This document shows positions 5,558 through 6,384 of a DNA stretch of 6,384 bases, piece after piece (the stretch's first letter is position 1; each line of letters begins with the position of its first letter). Source of the stretch: Gammaproteobacteria bacterium (GTDB lineage: Bacteria; Pseudomonadota; Gammaproteobacteria; Steroidobacterales; Steroidobacteraceae); assembly GCA_030038645.1 (NCBI GenBank), contig JASHSR010000460.1:1-6384 (forward strand), in the 5' to 3' direction. A program made the position numbers and the translations under genes. The notes beneath the pieces are model-generated. The model was not told the DNA's origin and did no database searches. It saw nothing but the letters and a program-made list of their open reading frames with translations.

Positions 5558-6384
<827 letters not shown>

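Overview
The window is a high-GC (clearly above 60%) stretch of bacterial chromosome carrying nine genes, all on the minus strand and nearly without gaps. Read in the direction of transcription (right to left) they are ruvB (5' end outside the window), ybgC, tolQ, tolR, tolA, tolB, pal, cpoB (ybgF) and queE (3' end outside the window). This is the classic Tol-Pal cluster. The flanks, ruvB before ybgC and queE after cpoB, are, from general knowledge, those seen in Pseudomonas- and Xanthomonas-like Gammaproteobacteria. The organism is therefore most likely a GC-rich gammaproteobacterium; the sequence alone does not fix the genus.

Layout: ruvB partial 5554-6384, ybgC 5102-5557, tolQ 4341-5087, tolR 3889-4341, tolA 2943-3872, tolB 1602-2933, pal 1022-1564, cpoB 275-1015, queE partial 1-252. 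Junctions are tight: ruvB/ybgC overlap by 4 nt (GTGA), tolQ/tolR by 1 nt (TGATG), and the other gaps are 14, 16, 9, 37, 6 and 22 nt. No terminator-like hairpin with a T-run and no convincing promoter was seen, so one polycistronic unit is plausible. There is no gene-free stretch longer than 37 nt.

How the genes work together: TolQ and TolR form the proton-driven motor in the inner membrane. It energises TolA, which crosses the periplasm and acts on TolB and on Pal, the peptidoglycan-binding outer-membrane lipoprotein, to keep the envelope layers together and constrict the outer membrane at division. CpoB is the TolA-associated coiled-coil/TPR protein linking this machine to septal peptidoglycan synthesis. 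YbgC is a small hotdog-fold acyl-CoA thioesterase. RuvB (Holliday junction branch migration) and QueE (7-deazaguanine/queuosine synthesis) are neighbours without a known functional tie.

I found no undescribed system; this is an ordinary core locus. Details worth a second look are: a lipobox on CpoB, which is a soluble periplasmic protein in E. coli; sequence similarity between the cpoB and pal leaders; a twin-arginine-like leader on TolB; a TonB-like seven-proline tract in TolA; and an Ala/Pro-rich insertion plus a His-to-Tyr change in YbgC.
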